Counted from the first letter of the stretch, positions 48,282-56,568 are shown. The stretch: 64,000 bases of DNA from an uncultured Oscillospiraceae bacterium (GCA_900540865.1 UQHH01000004.1:26443-90442); one strand, 5' to 3'. Notes: a model not told the origin generated them from the letters alone. Numbers and translations: made by a program.

Positions 48282-49094
48282 ATGCCTCTGAACGAAACGA
48301 AAGAACTGGCTCAAATTGTTGACGAAACCATTCTGCCCATGGAACACAGCGGCGGGGATGGCTGGACGATTCTGCACGGGGATACCCTGCAGGTAATCCG
48401 GGCATTCAAGCCGCAGGTGTTCGACGCCATTATTACCGATCCGCCCTACGCTTCGGGCGGGTGGAAGCCAGCCGAGAAAAACCGCACCACCAATCAAAAG
48501 TACAGCAGCATGGACAAAGAAAACGCCCTGCCCGATTTTGACGGAGATCAAAAGGATCAGCGAAGCTGGACCAGATGGATGGCTGAATGGCTTTCTGACG
48601 CCAGAAAAGCCTGCAAACCAGGAGCGCCGGTTTGTCTGTTCATTGACTGGCGGCAGTATCCTTCTATTACCGACGCTCTGCAGTGGGCTGGATGGATCTG
48701 GCGTGGCTGTGCGGTATGGGATAAGATGACCAGCCGCCCCCAGAAAGGACGTTTCCGCCAGCAAAGTGAATACATCGTATGGGGTTCCAATGGTCCTATG
48801 CCGGTGAATAGACCGGTTGGCTGTTTGCCCGGTGTGTTCCGTTACGCCAATCCTCAAAACAGAATTCATGTGACGGAAAAGCCCTTGCAGCTCATGCGTG
48901 ACCTTGTGAAAATCTGTGTACCGGGCGGGAGAATCCTCGATCCCTTCTGCGGAGCCGGAACTACCGTTCTCGCTTCCCGGCTGGAAGGATATGAAGCCGT
49001 AGGGATTGAAGTCACCGACGCCTATTATAAGCTGGGTTCCGACCGTGTGCGCTTTGCATTGGAAGCCGATTCGGAAGAAGAAACCTCCGAATAA
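48282..49094 (+). CDS. DNA amino-methyltransferase (N6-adenine/N4-cytosine, beta-type)
   Basis: This 270-aa protein has motif IV DPPYASGG before motif I/X LDPFCGAGTTVLASRLEGYE, the order of the beta class. It uses SAM. ATG 48282 behind AGAAAGGAAG is chosen over upstream open frame. No restriction enzyme is near, so it may protect the incoming element or act epigenetically. Confidence 0.9.
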   Translation: MPLNETKELAQIVDETILPMEHSGGDGWTILHGDTLQVIRAFKPQVFDAIITDPPYASGGWKPAEKNRTTNQKYSSMDKENALPDFDGDQKDQRSWTRWMAEWLSDARKACKPGAPVCLFIDWRQYPSITDALQWAGWIWRGCAVWDKMTSRPQKGRFRQQSEYIVWGSNGPMPVNRPVGCLPGVFRYANPQNRIHVTEKPLQLMRDLVKICVPGGRILDPFCGAGTTVLASRLEGYEAVGIEVTDAYYKLGSDRVRFALEADSEEETSE

Positions 49095-49101
49095 TCTCCA
49101 A

Positions 49102-49121
49102 GGCTATCCCCGTGGATAGCC
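49102..49121. repeat. Near-palindrome, copy 1
   Basis: GGCTATCCCCGTGGATAGCC, a 20-bp inverted repeat with two mismatched central positions, 8 bp after the methyltransferase stop. A second, perfect version follows 44 bp later. Confidence 0.8.
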
Positions 49122-49141
49122 ATAAACAGACAGTCATACAA

Positions 49142-49167
49142 GCAGGCTATCCACGTGGATAGCCTGC
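49142..49167. repeat. 26-bp perfect palindrome, copy 2
   Basis: A perfect 26-bp palindrome whose core is GGCTATCC-ACGT-GGATAGCC, followed by CCCCTTTATT. Copy 1 is the same core with one base changed. Possible operator pair or terminator between two operons. Confidence 0.8.
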
Positions 49168-49203
49168 CCCTTTATTCAATATATGAAAAGAAAGGAAATC
49201 ACT

Positions 49204-49542
49204 ATGGAAAAAGCATTTGCCTATGTGTGCGCCGCACCCGATGCCGCGCCCCGCCTGTTAAAACGCTACTGCCGCAAGATTTATGAACTGGGATATGTCC
49301 CGATCTGCCCGAAACTTTCGGACAGCCAGTACCTGCAGATGGAAAATGCCGATGAAAAACGGGAATTTCAAAATATTTCCCGTCAGAAACTGTGCCGATG
49401 CCGAATGCTGGTGGTATGCGGCAATGAGATCAGCAACTCCATGTCCGCTGAAATCGGTACAGCCGAAAAGCGAAATATTATCTGTACGACGCTGGAAGGT
49501 CTGGCAAAAATCAAGGAATCAGATGAACATGACGGGCTCTGA
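49204..49542 (+). CDS. Nucleoside 2-deoxyribosyltransferase-like protein (DUF4406/DUF7768-type)
   Basis: This 112-aa protein (ATG 49204 behind AGAAAGGA) has AFAYVCAAPDAAPRL at the start and MLVVCGNEISNSMSAEIGTA near the C-terminus, a Rossmann-like pattern of small deoxyribosyltransferase-like proteins found in phages and ICEs. Possible role in nucleotide metabolism; catalytic residues cannot be assigned with confidence. Confidence 0.65.
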   Translation: MEKAFAYVCAAPDAAPRLLKRYCRKIYELGYVPICPKLSDSQYLQMENADEKREFQNISRQKLCRCRMLVVCGNEISNSMSAEIGTAEKRNIICTTLEGLAKIKESDEHDGL

Positions 49543-49588
49543 TTCCAGCGTGGTATTTTCCCAGCCGGTGACTGGTTTTGCAAGCATA

Positions 49589-49628
49589 GCGTTTGGATAT
49601 CCAAACGCATTTTGGGGAGAACCCCAAA
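49589..49628. repeat. Palindrome and adjacent hairpin
   Basis: GCGTTTGGATATCCAAACGC (49589-49608) is a perfect 20-bp palindrome; TTTGGGG-AGAA-CCCCAAA (49611-49628) follows directly. They lie in the 130-bp gap before the next gene. Confidence 0.75.
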
Positions 49629-49674
49629 CCCCCGGCATCCAGCCGCCCATCGAATATAGAAAGAGGTGAGAAAA

Positions 49675-50475
49675 CTGAATCAGAAACAATATGCTGCATT
49701 TGCGGCAAACGCCAAAACACTGGACAGCCTGCGCCGGAACGAGGTGAATTATGTCCCCGGCGTTTTTGAAGTGACAAAGGTCATCGTCTTGGGCAAAGAG
49801 GATTTTGAGAAGCTCTCAGAGGACGTCTCCCCGGAATATCCTTTCCTCAAGGATAACCGGGAACTGATGAGCGCCGATCCGGGCGGGCTGTTCCGCTGTC
49901 TGATGGTTAGGACCAAAGGAGAACAGGAATATATGCTGATTGCACAGGGGCGAAACAGCCTGTACCTTGGTTATGGAAAGGACTGCCGCAAAGTAAACCT
50001 GCAGGATGTACCAATGGAACACCTTGTGCTGGAAGAACCAAAAGCCTATCAGGAACACGCTGTATTTTACCACCGTCCCCATGATCTATCCGATATCAAC
50101 GGTCAAAATCTAAGACATCCTGCACCAGAGCGCCAGACTGAGTTTCGAGTAGAACAGGTGGTGGTTTTGGCTGATGAAGAATATCGTCAGTTTCAGGAAA
50201 CCAGATTTTTGCAAGATCAGATTTTCCTGTTTGATTACCAAGACAAGATGTGGTTCGATCCCGGCAGTCTCTGCTGGCACTGTGTACTGGTGAAAGGAGA
50301 AAACAGCAGGGACGGAATCCTTGTAGAATCAGAAGGATACTGTTATACCCGATACGCAGCTTTCGCTCCGGACTGCGGCAAGCTTCGCCTGCAGGATATC
50401 CCTGTCCATTACGAATATCCGGCTAAAGCGCCGGAGCAGAAGAAAAGCCGCAAAAGGAAAGTACCGGAGCGTTAA
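49675..50475 (+). CDS. ICE protein with two related halves (DUF6329-like)
   Basis: The 266-aa product has two similar segments: VTKVIVLGKEDFEKLSEDVS...FRCLMVRTKGEQEYMLIAQG and EQVVVLADEEYRQFQETRFL...WHCVLVKGENSRDGILVESE, each followed by a Tyr/Arg and Leu-Gln-Asp-(V/I)-Pro strand. This internal duplication is visible directly. I think it is DUF6329; function unknown. CTG 49675 lies behind AGGTGAG; GTG 49666 is an in-frame alternative with poor spacing. Basic tail KKSRKRKVPER. Confidence 0.7.
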   Translation: MNQKQYAAFAANAKTLDSLRRNEVNYVPGVFEVTKVIVLGKEDFEKLSEDVSPEYPFLKDNRELMSADPGGLFRCLMVRTKGEQEYMLIAQGRNSLYLGYGKDCRKVNLQDVPMEHLVLEEPKAYQEHAVFYHRPHDLSDINGQNLRHPAPERQTEFRVEQVVVLADEEYRQFQETRFLQDQIFLFDYQDKMWFDPGSLCWHCVLVKGENSRDGILVESEGYCYTRYAAFAPDCGKLRLQDIPVHYEYPAKAPEQKKSRKRKVPER

Positions 50476-50487
50476 AAAGGAGTCCCT

Positions 50488-50796
50488 ATGAGAAAACGAA
50501 ATCACATCATCCCTCTTCATTTAAACAAAAAGGAACTGGCGCATCTGGAAACACAGGTGAAACAAAGCGGTCTGCCCCGTGAGGAATTTCTGCGCACCCT
50601 CATCATGGGAGCCGAACTGCGTGCAAAACCCTGCGATCACCATGCGGACCTGCTTCACAAAGTGGCAGGGCTTTGCAATAACGCCAATCAGCTTGCCAAG
50701 GTTGCGAATACTTATGGCGAAGCCAGCCAGCAGAGCGTGGAGGAAATGACCGTTATCGCCCGCCAGGTTTGGAAAGAAGTAAAGGAGAATTGGTAA
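50488..50796 (+). CDS. MobC-family relaxosome protein
   Basis: This 102-aa protein (ATG 50488 behind AAAAAGGAG) has the MobC pattern HLNKKELAHLETQVKQSGLP and LCNNANQLAKVANTYGEASQ. It would bind oriT and help the relaxase melt the nick site. It is directly upstream of the relaxase gene. Confidence 0.92.
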   Translation: MRKRNHIIPLHLNKKELAHLETQVKQSGLPREEFLRTLIMGAELRAKPCDHHADLLHKVAGLCNNANQLAKVANTYGEASQQSVEEMTVIARQVWKEVKENW

Positions 50797-50889
50797 CCAA
50801 CCTGCGGTTGGATGCAATTTGCGCACATAGCCAAGATATGAATTCGTCTAAGCTGCCCGCACCGAAAACTCAGAAAGGAGAAAACCGCT
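50797..50889. other. MobC-relaxase gap with inverted repeats, candidate oriT
   Basis: TTGGTAACCAA (50789-50799 region) and CCAACC-TGC-GGTTGG lie side by side just after mobC, followed by GCAATTTGCGC. Inverted repeats next to mob genes are typical of transfer origins. The nick site cannot be told. Confidence 0.35.
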
Positions 50890-52230
50890 ATCGCATATAC
50901 CAGCGTTATCCCCGTCCACCGCCTTGATAACGCCATCGACTATGCTCTCGATGAGAAAAAATCTTCCCGTGCCGAAAACAGAGAATCGTTGGAAGGAGAA
51001 ATCGATAAGGCTCTCAATAAAGACCAGTCAGAACAGGATCTGTTCCAGTCAGCCATCGGCTGTACCATAGACTCTGCCTTTGAGGATATGTGTCAGATCA
51101 AAAAGATATGGCATAAGGAAAAAGGCGTGCAGGGATTCCATCTGGTGCAGAGTTTTGCTCCCGGAGAAATCTCCCCGGAACTGGCGCATCAAATCGGAAT
51201 GGAATTTGCGGACCGGCTGCTCGGCGGGAAATTTCAGGCGGTGGTCAGTACCCATCTCAACACCAAATGCATCCACAACCATATTGTGTGGAACTCTGTC
51301 TCCATGGAAAACGGGAAAAAGTACCGCAGCAATGAAAAAACCTATGTAACTGGGGTGCGGAAGATTTCGGACGAACTGTGCGTAAAGCACCGCCTTTCCG
51401 TCATCCATACAGAGAAATCGGAACGGGTAGCCCGTCCTTATGCCCTGTGGCTGGCCGAGCAAAACGGTACCTACACATGGAAAACACCCATCCAGAAAGA
51501 TATCGAAGAAGCGATTGCCGCTTCCCTCACATGGAAGCAGTTCCTGCGGGTGATGGAAAAACAGGGCTATGCTTTCCGGTTTGACCGCAAGTACGCCACC
51601 ATGATCCTGCCGGGTACCGGGCGCACCGTTCGTTTTAAAACCTTGGGAAAAAACTACACCCCGGAAGCTATCCAAAACCGCATCCTGTATCCTAAGCCTC
51701 CTCACCGGGCTGGGAAACAAACACCTCCTGCCAGCCGCTTCCTTATTCTTCTTGGAGAAAAGCCGCCCCGCAGAATTTCCGGCTTGCGGGCGCTCTACTA
51801 TTCCTATCTCTACAAGATGGGGGCGCTGCCGAAAAAGCCCCGGTACCCAAGCTTTGCTGTGCGGCAAGATATCCGCAAGCTGGATCAGCGGATAGAACAG
51901 GCTGAATTCATTTTCAAAAACCATATTGAGGACCGCGGGCGGCTTCGTGCCATCCGTCAGAAAGCGGAGGATGAAATCGCAGTGCTTCTAAAAGAGCGCC
52001 AGAAGCTCTACCGTTATCAGCCAGATTCCCCGCAGATTGGCGTCCTCACAGAGGAACTCAAAAAGCTGCGGCATACCGTCAAGCTGTGCCGGAATATCGA
52101 AACCCATTCCATTGAGATGGAACAGCGCCTGCAGGCAGCACAGCAGGAAGAACAGCAGCGGCAGGAAAAGCAGACACAGGAAGAAAAGAACAAACAAACC
52201 CGAAATCGGGAAAATCAAAAAAGGAGATGA
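50890..52230 (+). CDS. Conjugative relaxase (MobA/VirD2-like, HUH), ATC start
   Basis: The frame starts with ATC 50890 (AAAGGAG, 9-nt spacing) giving AYTSVIPVHRLDNAIDYALD, a conserved relaxase N-terminus; the first canonical in-frame start (TTG 50989) would remove it. VSTHLNTKCIHNHIVWN (about 115-131) is the three-His motif of HUH nucleases. The N-terminal Tyr residues are candidates for the nicking nucleophile. The C-terminal third is helical and Gln/Glu/Lys-rich. 446 aa. It nicks oriT and leads the strand into the recipient. Confidence 0.9.
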   Translation: MAYTSVIPVHRLDNAIDYALDEKKSSRAENRESLEGEIDKALNKDQSEQDLFQSAIGCTIDSAFEDMCQIKKIWHKEKGVQGFHLVQSFAPGEISPELAHQIGMEFADRLLGGKFQAVVSTHLNTKCIHNHIVWNSVSMENGKKYRSNEKTYVTGVRKISDELCVKHRLSVIHTEKSERVARPYALWLAEQNGTYTWKTPIQKDIEEAIAASLTWKQFLRVMEKQGYAFRFDRKYATMILPGTGRTVRFKTLGKNYTPEAIQNRILYPKPPHRAGKQTPPASRFLILLGEKPPRRISGLRALYYSYLYKMGALPKKPRYPSFAVRQDIRKLDQRIEQAEFIFKNHIEDRGRLRAIRQKAEDEIAVLLKERQKLYRYQPDSPQIGVLTEELKKLRHTVKLCRNIETHSIEMEQRLQAAQQEEQQRQEKQTQEEKNKQTRNRENQKRR

Positions 52231-52234
52231 TCCT

Positions 52235-52504
52235 ATCCATAAAATTCCCACAAGAGAACAGGTGGAACTCATCCGCCGACAATATCCTGTCGGAACCCGC
52301 ATCATCTTAAATCACATGGATGATTCGCAGGCTCCGCCTCCGGGTACAAAAGGCACCGTTGCCTATGTAGACGATATCGGGCAGATCGGAGTGAAATGGG
52401 ATACCGGTTCCAGCCTGTCCCTGATTCCCGGCGTGGATTCCTTTTCTAAGGAACCTGCGCCGGAAAAAGCAAAACACAAACGCTCCAGCAGCTTGGAACG
52501 ATGA
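52235..52504 (+). CDS. DUF4314 protein, ATC start
   Basis: The 89-aa frame starts at ATC 52235, 8 nt after AAGGAG, with HKIPTREQVELIRRQYPVGT and the family core RIILNHMDDSQAPPPGTKGT ... IGVKWDTGSSLSLIPG, an SH3-like small domain. Found in ICEs beside relaxases; function unknown. First canonical start would be ATG 24 codons in. It ends in KHKRSSSLER. Confidence 0.8.
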   Translation: MHKIPTREQVELIRRQYPVGTRIILNHMDDSQAPPPGTKGTVAYVDDIGQIGVKWDTGSSLSLIPGVDSFSKEPAPEKAKHKRSSSLER

Positions 52505-52518
52505 AAGGAGAATGCTGA

Positions 52519-53331
52519 CTGAACTACGGAAGCGATCCTGCCGACCAGATCGTCCGATTTACCCTTGAAGGGACCGAAGTAGCCCTCAAGCTGTCGGGAC
52601 TGGCGGCGAAGAATTTTGCGCTGTTTGTTTATGCAGTGCTGAAAGACCAAAAGAAAACCCATGGCAAGACAAGGCTTGTCCGAATGCTTCGTGAGCAGCG
52701 CCCGTTTAAGTTTTTTAATCTGCCTGCAACGTACATGAAAGAATTTGTGCGGGAAGCCAAAGGACACGGTCTTTTGTATGTGCCCATCCGTAATAAACAA
52801 AAAGGCGATTACATCGAATTGGTAGTATTTGCGGATGACGCCGCTAAGATTCAGCGTATCTATGACAATCTCGGCTTGGATTATGTGAAAGCGGAAGCCG
52901 GAGAAGCCATTGTGGAGAAAGCGGTGGAACAGGAGAAGCAAGCTCCTGCCGCTTCCCAACCCGGCAAAACGGAAACTGTCCAAACCGAGCAGGGCGCTGT
53001 GGAATTCGAGGTGGGCGGCTTTGAAGATGACTTCAATATCAGTCCTGCCGGGCAGGGTGAAGCCGAAAATTTTACCATTGGCCGGGAGAAGGAATCAAAA
53101 CCCCCGGCAGCGGAAAAGAGTCCGTCCGAGCCTTCCTTGCCCAGCAAAAACTCTTCGCCCGGCTTAACAAACCGTGAGCAGCCGGAGCAAAAGCCTTCGG
53201 TGAAAAAGGAACTGCAGGAGATCAAGCAGGAACAAGTGAAGAAAAAAGAGGAAAAGGCCAAACAGCAGGATCGTCAGCATCCTACTCCGGGCCATTCCCG
53301 TAAAAAGAAGAAAAAACAGAAAGGCAGGTAA
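52519..53331 (+). CDS. PcfB/DUF3801-like conjugation protein, CTG start
   Basis: The 270-aa frame opens immediately after TGA with CTG 52519 (AAAGGAG, 8-nt spacing): NYGSDPADQIVRFTLEGTEV, the usual beginning of this family. The N-terminal 130 residues form the conserved domain; the rest is Pro/Glu/Lys-rich and ends in a run of Lys/Gln. PcfB helps the coupling protein recognise the relaxosome in pCF10. First canonical start is 39 codons in and would remove part of the domain. Confidence 0.82.
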   Translation: MNYGSDPADQIVRFTLEGTEVALKLSGLAAKNFALFVYAVLKDQKKTHGKTRLVRMLREQRPFKFFNLPATYMKEFVREAKGHGLLYVPIRNKQKGDYIELVVFADDAAKIQRIYDNLGLDYVKAEAGEAIVEKAVEQEKQAPAASQPGKTETVQTEQGAVEFEVGGFEDDFNISPAGQGEAENFTIGREKESKPPAAEKSPSEPSLPSKNSSPGLTNREQPEQKPSVKKELQEIKQEQVKKKEEKAKQQDRQHPTPGHSRKKKKKQKGR

Positions 53332-53337
53332 TGCAGT

Positions 53338-54285
53338 ATCGATTTATCAAATTTGATCGGCAGAAAACAGGAAACTCAGCCTCAGCCGGAACAGCAGTAC
53401 ACCAAGGAAGAATATGCCTCCATGAAACAGGCTGAACGTGAGGACGCATGGGCAAAAGTGGATGCTCAGGCACAGGAAGTGTTCAAAGATGACGCTTCCA
53501 TGAAGGGCTTCTTAGGTTTTATGGCTCAGTGTACCCCGCAGAGTACCCGCAACCTTCTCATCCTATATCATCAGAACAAGGAGATCACCCATCCCCGCAC
53601 CTTTGATAAATGGAAGGAAGCCGGGCGCTCCATCCGTTCCGGTGAAAAGGGATACACCTTCTTTGCGGATCAGGAATATACCAAAGAGGACGGCACCATA
53701 GCGAATGGTTATACCATTACCAAAGCCTATGATATCTCCCAAACCAGAGGTCCACAGCCTCTGCCGCCGCAGAAACATCTGCCGGAAGAAATCATTGCCG
53801 CTATGGTAGAACAGAGTCCGGTTCAGCTTGCCATCTCGGATCAGCTTCCTCAAGGGGTACAGGCACAGTATGTTCCCAAACAGCATACGATTTTTGTCCG
53901 CAACGGGATGGATGAAACCACCACTATCTGCGCTATCGCACGTGAACAGGCCCATGCCAGCTTCGATACTGTCGGCAGCGGTTACTACCGTCAGGCGTAT
54001 GCGGCACAGAGCTACTGTGCCGCTTATGTGGTCGCACAGCGGTGCGGGCTGGATACTTCGGCCTTCCGGTTTGACAAGGTATGCGAAAGCTGTGCTCAAA
54101 TGACCCCGGAAGAAAAGCGTGGTTTCATAAGCGATGTGAAACGGGCGTCTTATTCCATTAACCGGGATATACAGCGCAGTTTTCGGGATTTGGAGCAGAC
54201 AGTCCAGCCCGATGAGTTTTCGGTAGAAACGCAGAAGCCTGCCAAAACTCCCAAATCCAAATCGGAGAAGGAAACGGAACGATGA
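53338..54285 (+). CDS. LtrC/ArdC-like antirestriction-type protein
   Basis: ATC 53338 or TTG 53353 are possible starts; ATC gives DLSNLIGRKQETQPQPEQQY. The N-terminal part (about 20-125) matches the ArdC/LtrC ssDNA-binding domain (FLGFMAQCTPQSTRNLLILY, FDKWKEAGRSIRSGEKGYTF). The metalloprotease-like part has AIAREQAHASFD where zincins have HExxH, so zinc binding is probably lost. ArdC proteins travel with the transferred strand and protect it. Basic tail ends KETER. Confidence 0.82.
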   Translation: MDLSNLIGRKQETQPQPEQQYTKEEYASMKQAEREDAWAKVDAQAQEVFKDDASMKGFLGFMAQCTPQSTRNLLILYHQNKEITHPRTFDKWKEAGRSIRSGEKGYTFFADQEYTKEDGTIANGYTITKAYDISQTRGPQPLPPQKHLPEEIIAAMVEQSPVQLAISDQLPQGVQAQYVPKQHTIFVRNGMDETTTICAIAREQAHASFDTVGSGYYRQAYAAQSYCAAYVVAQRCGLDTSAFRFDKVCESCAQMTPEEKRGFISDVKRASYSINRDIQRSFRDLEQTVQPDEFSVETQKPAKTPKSKSEKETER

Positions 54286-54419
54286 GAAAGCGAACCGCCG
54301 GAAGTTTTCCGTTTGTTTTCTTTTGTGCGGTAGCTTTCTGTCCGCCGCTGTGGTATGGTGAAGCTGAAGAAAATACAGAGAAAGGCAGGGATATCCTTGG
54401 AAAAACAACGTCTCTTTAA
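54282..54419 (+). CDS. Small hydrophobic protein (45 aa)
   Basis: ATG 54282 overlaps the stop of the LtrC-like gene (ATGA). MRKRTAGSFPFVFFCAVAFC... has a basic start, one short hydrophobic segment and a charged end (EAEENTEKGRD), like a small membrane or secreted peptide. It overlaps the next gene by 23 nt. Unknown; translation likely by coupling. Confidence 0.45.
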   Translation: MRKRTAGSFPFVFFCAVAFCPPLWYGEAEENTEKGRDILGKTTSL

Positions 54420-54699
54420 GATGGGAATGCTGGAAAAGAATTTTCTGGTCAAGGCGCTCTGCGACGCACAAAAATCATCCGGATCGGAAACCTCCGGCGA
54501 GGTGCAGAGCCTTATCAATAAAACCGTCAATGCGCCAAAGGGAAAGCTGTACCTGAGCGACACGGAATTCCAGTATGCGGCGCAGTCTTTAAATGGAATG
54601 CGCAACGCTTATCTGTCTGCGGGCAGAAGCAGCGGCGGGATTGACCGTGTTCTCGCAAAGCTCATGAGCAGTAAATATCGAAACGTGCCGGTTCGATAA
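54397..54699 (+). CDS. Hypothetical ICE protein (100 aa)
   Basis: TTG 54397, behind AAAGGCAGGG, gives EKQRLFKMGMLEKNFLVKAL... ending RNVPVR, an alpha-helical basic protein. A frame open 14 codons further upstream has no SD. Found between LtrC-like and VirD4 genes; family not recognised with certainty. Confidence 0.6.
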   Translation: MEKQRLFKMGMLEKNFLVKALCDAQKSSGSETSGEVQSLINKTVNAPKGKLYLSDTEFQYAAQSLNGMRNAYLSAGRSSGGIDRVLAKLMSSKYRNVPVR

Positions 54700-54718
54700 G
54701 ATTTAAGGTTACCCGTTA

Positions 54719-54769
54719 CCCCGGAACCTGTGGGAATGGTTTTCCATAGGCTCCGGGGTTTCTTTTTTT
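54719..54769 (+). terminator. Intrinsic terminator upstream of virD4
   Basis: CCCCGGA-CCT...TGG.AA pairs with TT.CCA...AGG-TCCGGGG, followed by TTTCTTTTTTT. A strong terminator inside the transfer module; genes downstream may need antitermination or another promoter. Confidence 0.8.
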
Positions 54770-54792
54770 ATTTTGATCTGAAGAAAGGAAGG

Positions 54793-56568
54793 ATATTTTT
54801 TGACTCCATTGTAAAACGAAAGAATCCATGGTGGGTATGGCTTCTGCCATTGCCCATCGTCTGGTGGGCAGCGCTTTTAGTGGCTGGAAGCTGGTCAGAT
54901 GGAATGAGTCTTGTGGATCTGCTGGGAAAGCTTTCGGCAGCGATGAACAGTCCCTTTTCCATTCATTGGACGGATTATTCTCTTCGGTGCCTGTTTTTCT
55001 TTTCCCTTGGGTACGGGGTGATCGCCCTTGTGGTGACCTCCAACCAGAAAAACCGCCGCCGTGGAGAAGAACACGGTTCCGCCAAGTGGGGCGATGTGTT
55101 CCAAATCGCCAAGAAATACCGGGATAAAAAGAACCCGAAACAAAATCTCATCTTAACACAGCATTTCCAAATGGGGATGGATGGGTATCGGCACAAGCGC
55201 AATACCAATGTGCTTGTGATCGGCGGCTCCGGCGCGGGTAAAAGCCGATCTTATGCTATCCCGAATGCCTTAAACTGCGGCAGCTGTTCTCTGGTTATCT
55301 GCGATCCAAAGAGTGAAATCCTGCGAAAAACAGGCGGTGCGCTCAAAGCAAACGGATATGAGGTGCGAGTGTTTGATCTATTAAACCCCGACGCCTCCTT
55401 TTGCTATAACCCCCTTGCTTATGTGCGGGATGACAAGGATGTTCTTCGCCTCATCGAAACCCTCATCCAGTCGACTACTCCGCCCGGAGCACAGAGCACG
55501 GACCCTTTCTGGACGAAATCCGAAACAGCGCTTTTGCAGGCGCTGGTGCTGTACCTGATGCATGAAGCACCGCCGGAGGAACAGAACTTCGCCATGGTAA
55601 TGGAAATGCTGGCGGCAGCGGAAGTCCGGGAGGAAGATGAGGAATATGAGTCTCCCTTGGATATCCTTTTCGCAAGGCTTGAAATGCGGGACCCGGAGAG
55701 CATTGCCGTGAAGCAATACCATGTCTTTAAGATGGGAGCCGGAAAAACTCTGAAATCTATTTTAATCAGTGTCGGCGTCCGCCTCTCTGCTTTTAATCTG
55801 CCACAGATCGCAAGGCTGACCTACACCGACGACCTCCATCTGGAAGAAATGGGCGAAAAGAAGATCGCCCTGTTCTGCTGTATCCCGGACAGTGACAAAT
55901 CCCTCAACTACCTTGTGGGCATGATTTACGGGCAGCTCATTCAGACACTCTATTTTGTAGCCGACCGCAAATACAAAGGCAGGCTTCCTGTGCCGGTCCA
56001 TCTGCTGATTGACGAAGCGCCGAATATCGCCCTGCCTACGGATAACTTCCTACCTTGGCTTTCCACCATGCGAAGCCGCAATATCTTCTGCAGCTACATC
56101 GCACAGAATATGGCGCAAATCAAGGCATTGTTCAAGGAACAGTGGGAATCGCTGGTGGGCTTGTGTGATGAGTTTCTCTACCTCGGCGGCAACGAGAAGG
56201 AAACCCACAAATATGTTTCCGAGCTCATGGGCAAGGAAACATTGGATACCAACACCTATGGTCACAGCCGTGGAAGAAGCGGCAGCTTTAGTGTCAACGA
56301 CCAGCAGACAGGCCGGGAACTCTTAACGCCCGATGAAGTCCGAATGCTGGATAACCGCAAAGCCATTCTTTTTGTAAGGGGTGAAAGGCCCATGCTGGAT
56401 GACAAATACGACCTGATGCATCACCCAAACATTCGCCTGACAGAGGATGGCGGCGCTGCGCCCTACGACTACACACATGCGAAGGACGCCGCAGACGATC
56501 TCGATTATTCCCCGGACCAGTATGAGGATTTCGAACTGCTGGAACCGGAGGATTTTCTCAAACCATAA
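54793..56568 (+). CDS. VirD4/TraG-type coupling protein
   Basis: This about 591-aa protein has two N-terminal membrane helices (VWLLPLPIVWWAALLVAG and CLFFFSLGYGVIALVV), Walker A GGSGAGKSRSY, Walker B HLLIDEAPNIAL and the usual C-terminal FVRGERPMLDDKYDL. It links the relaxosome to the secretion channel. There is no canonical start after the terminator: behind AAAGGAAGG lie ATA 54793 and ATT 54808 as nearest near-cognate codons; the exact start is open. Confidence 0.93.
   Translation: MFFDSIVKRKNPWWVWLLPLPIVWWAALLVAGSWSDGMSLVDLLGKLSAAMNSPFSIHWTDYSLRCLFFFSLGYGVIALVVTSNQKNRRRGEEHGSAKWGDVFQIAKKYRDKKNPKQNLILTQHFQMGMDGYRHKRNTNVLVIGGSGAGKSRSYAIPNALNCGSCSLVICDPKSEILRKTGGALKANGYEVRVFDLLNPDASFCYNPLAYVRDDKDVLRLIETLIQSTTPPGAQSTDPFWTKSETALLQALVLYLMHEAPPEEQNFAMVMEMLAAAEVREEDEEYESPLDILFARLEMRDPESIAVKQYHVFKMGAGKTLKSILISVGVRLSAFNLPQIARLTYTDDLHLEEMGEKKIALFCCIPDSDKSLNYLVGMIYGQLIQTLYFVADRKYKGRLPVPVHLLIDEAPNIALPTDNFLPWLSTMRSRNIFCSYIAQNMAQIKALFKEQWESLVGLCDEFLYLGGNEKETHKYVSELMGKETLDTNTYGHSRGRSGSFSVNDQQTGRELLTPDEVRMLDNRKAILFVRGERPMLDDKYDLMHHPNIRLTEDGGAAPYDYTHAKDAADDLDYSPDQYEDFELLEPEDFLKP

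Noticed and set aside
52227..52312. ATG 52227 as the start of the DUF4314 gene
   Set aside because: It is in another frame and stops after about 28 codons; the conserved frame begins at ATC 52235.
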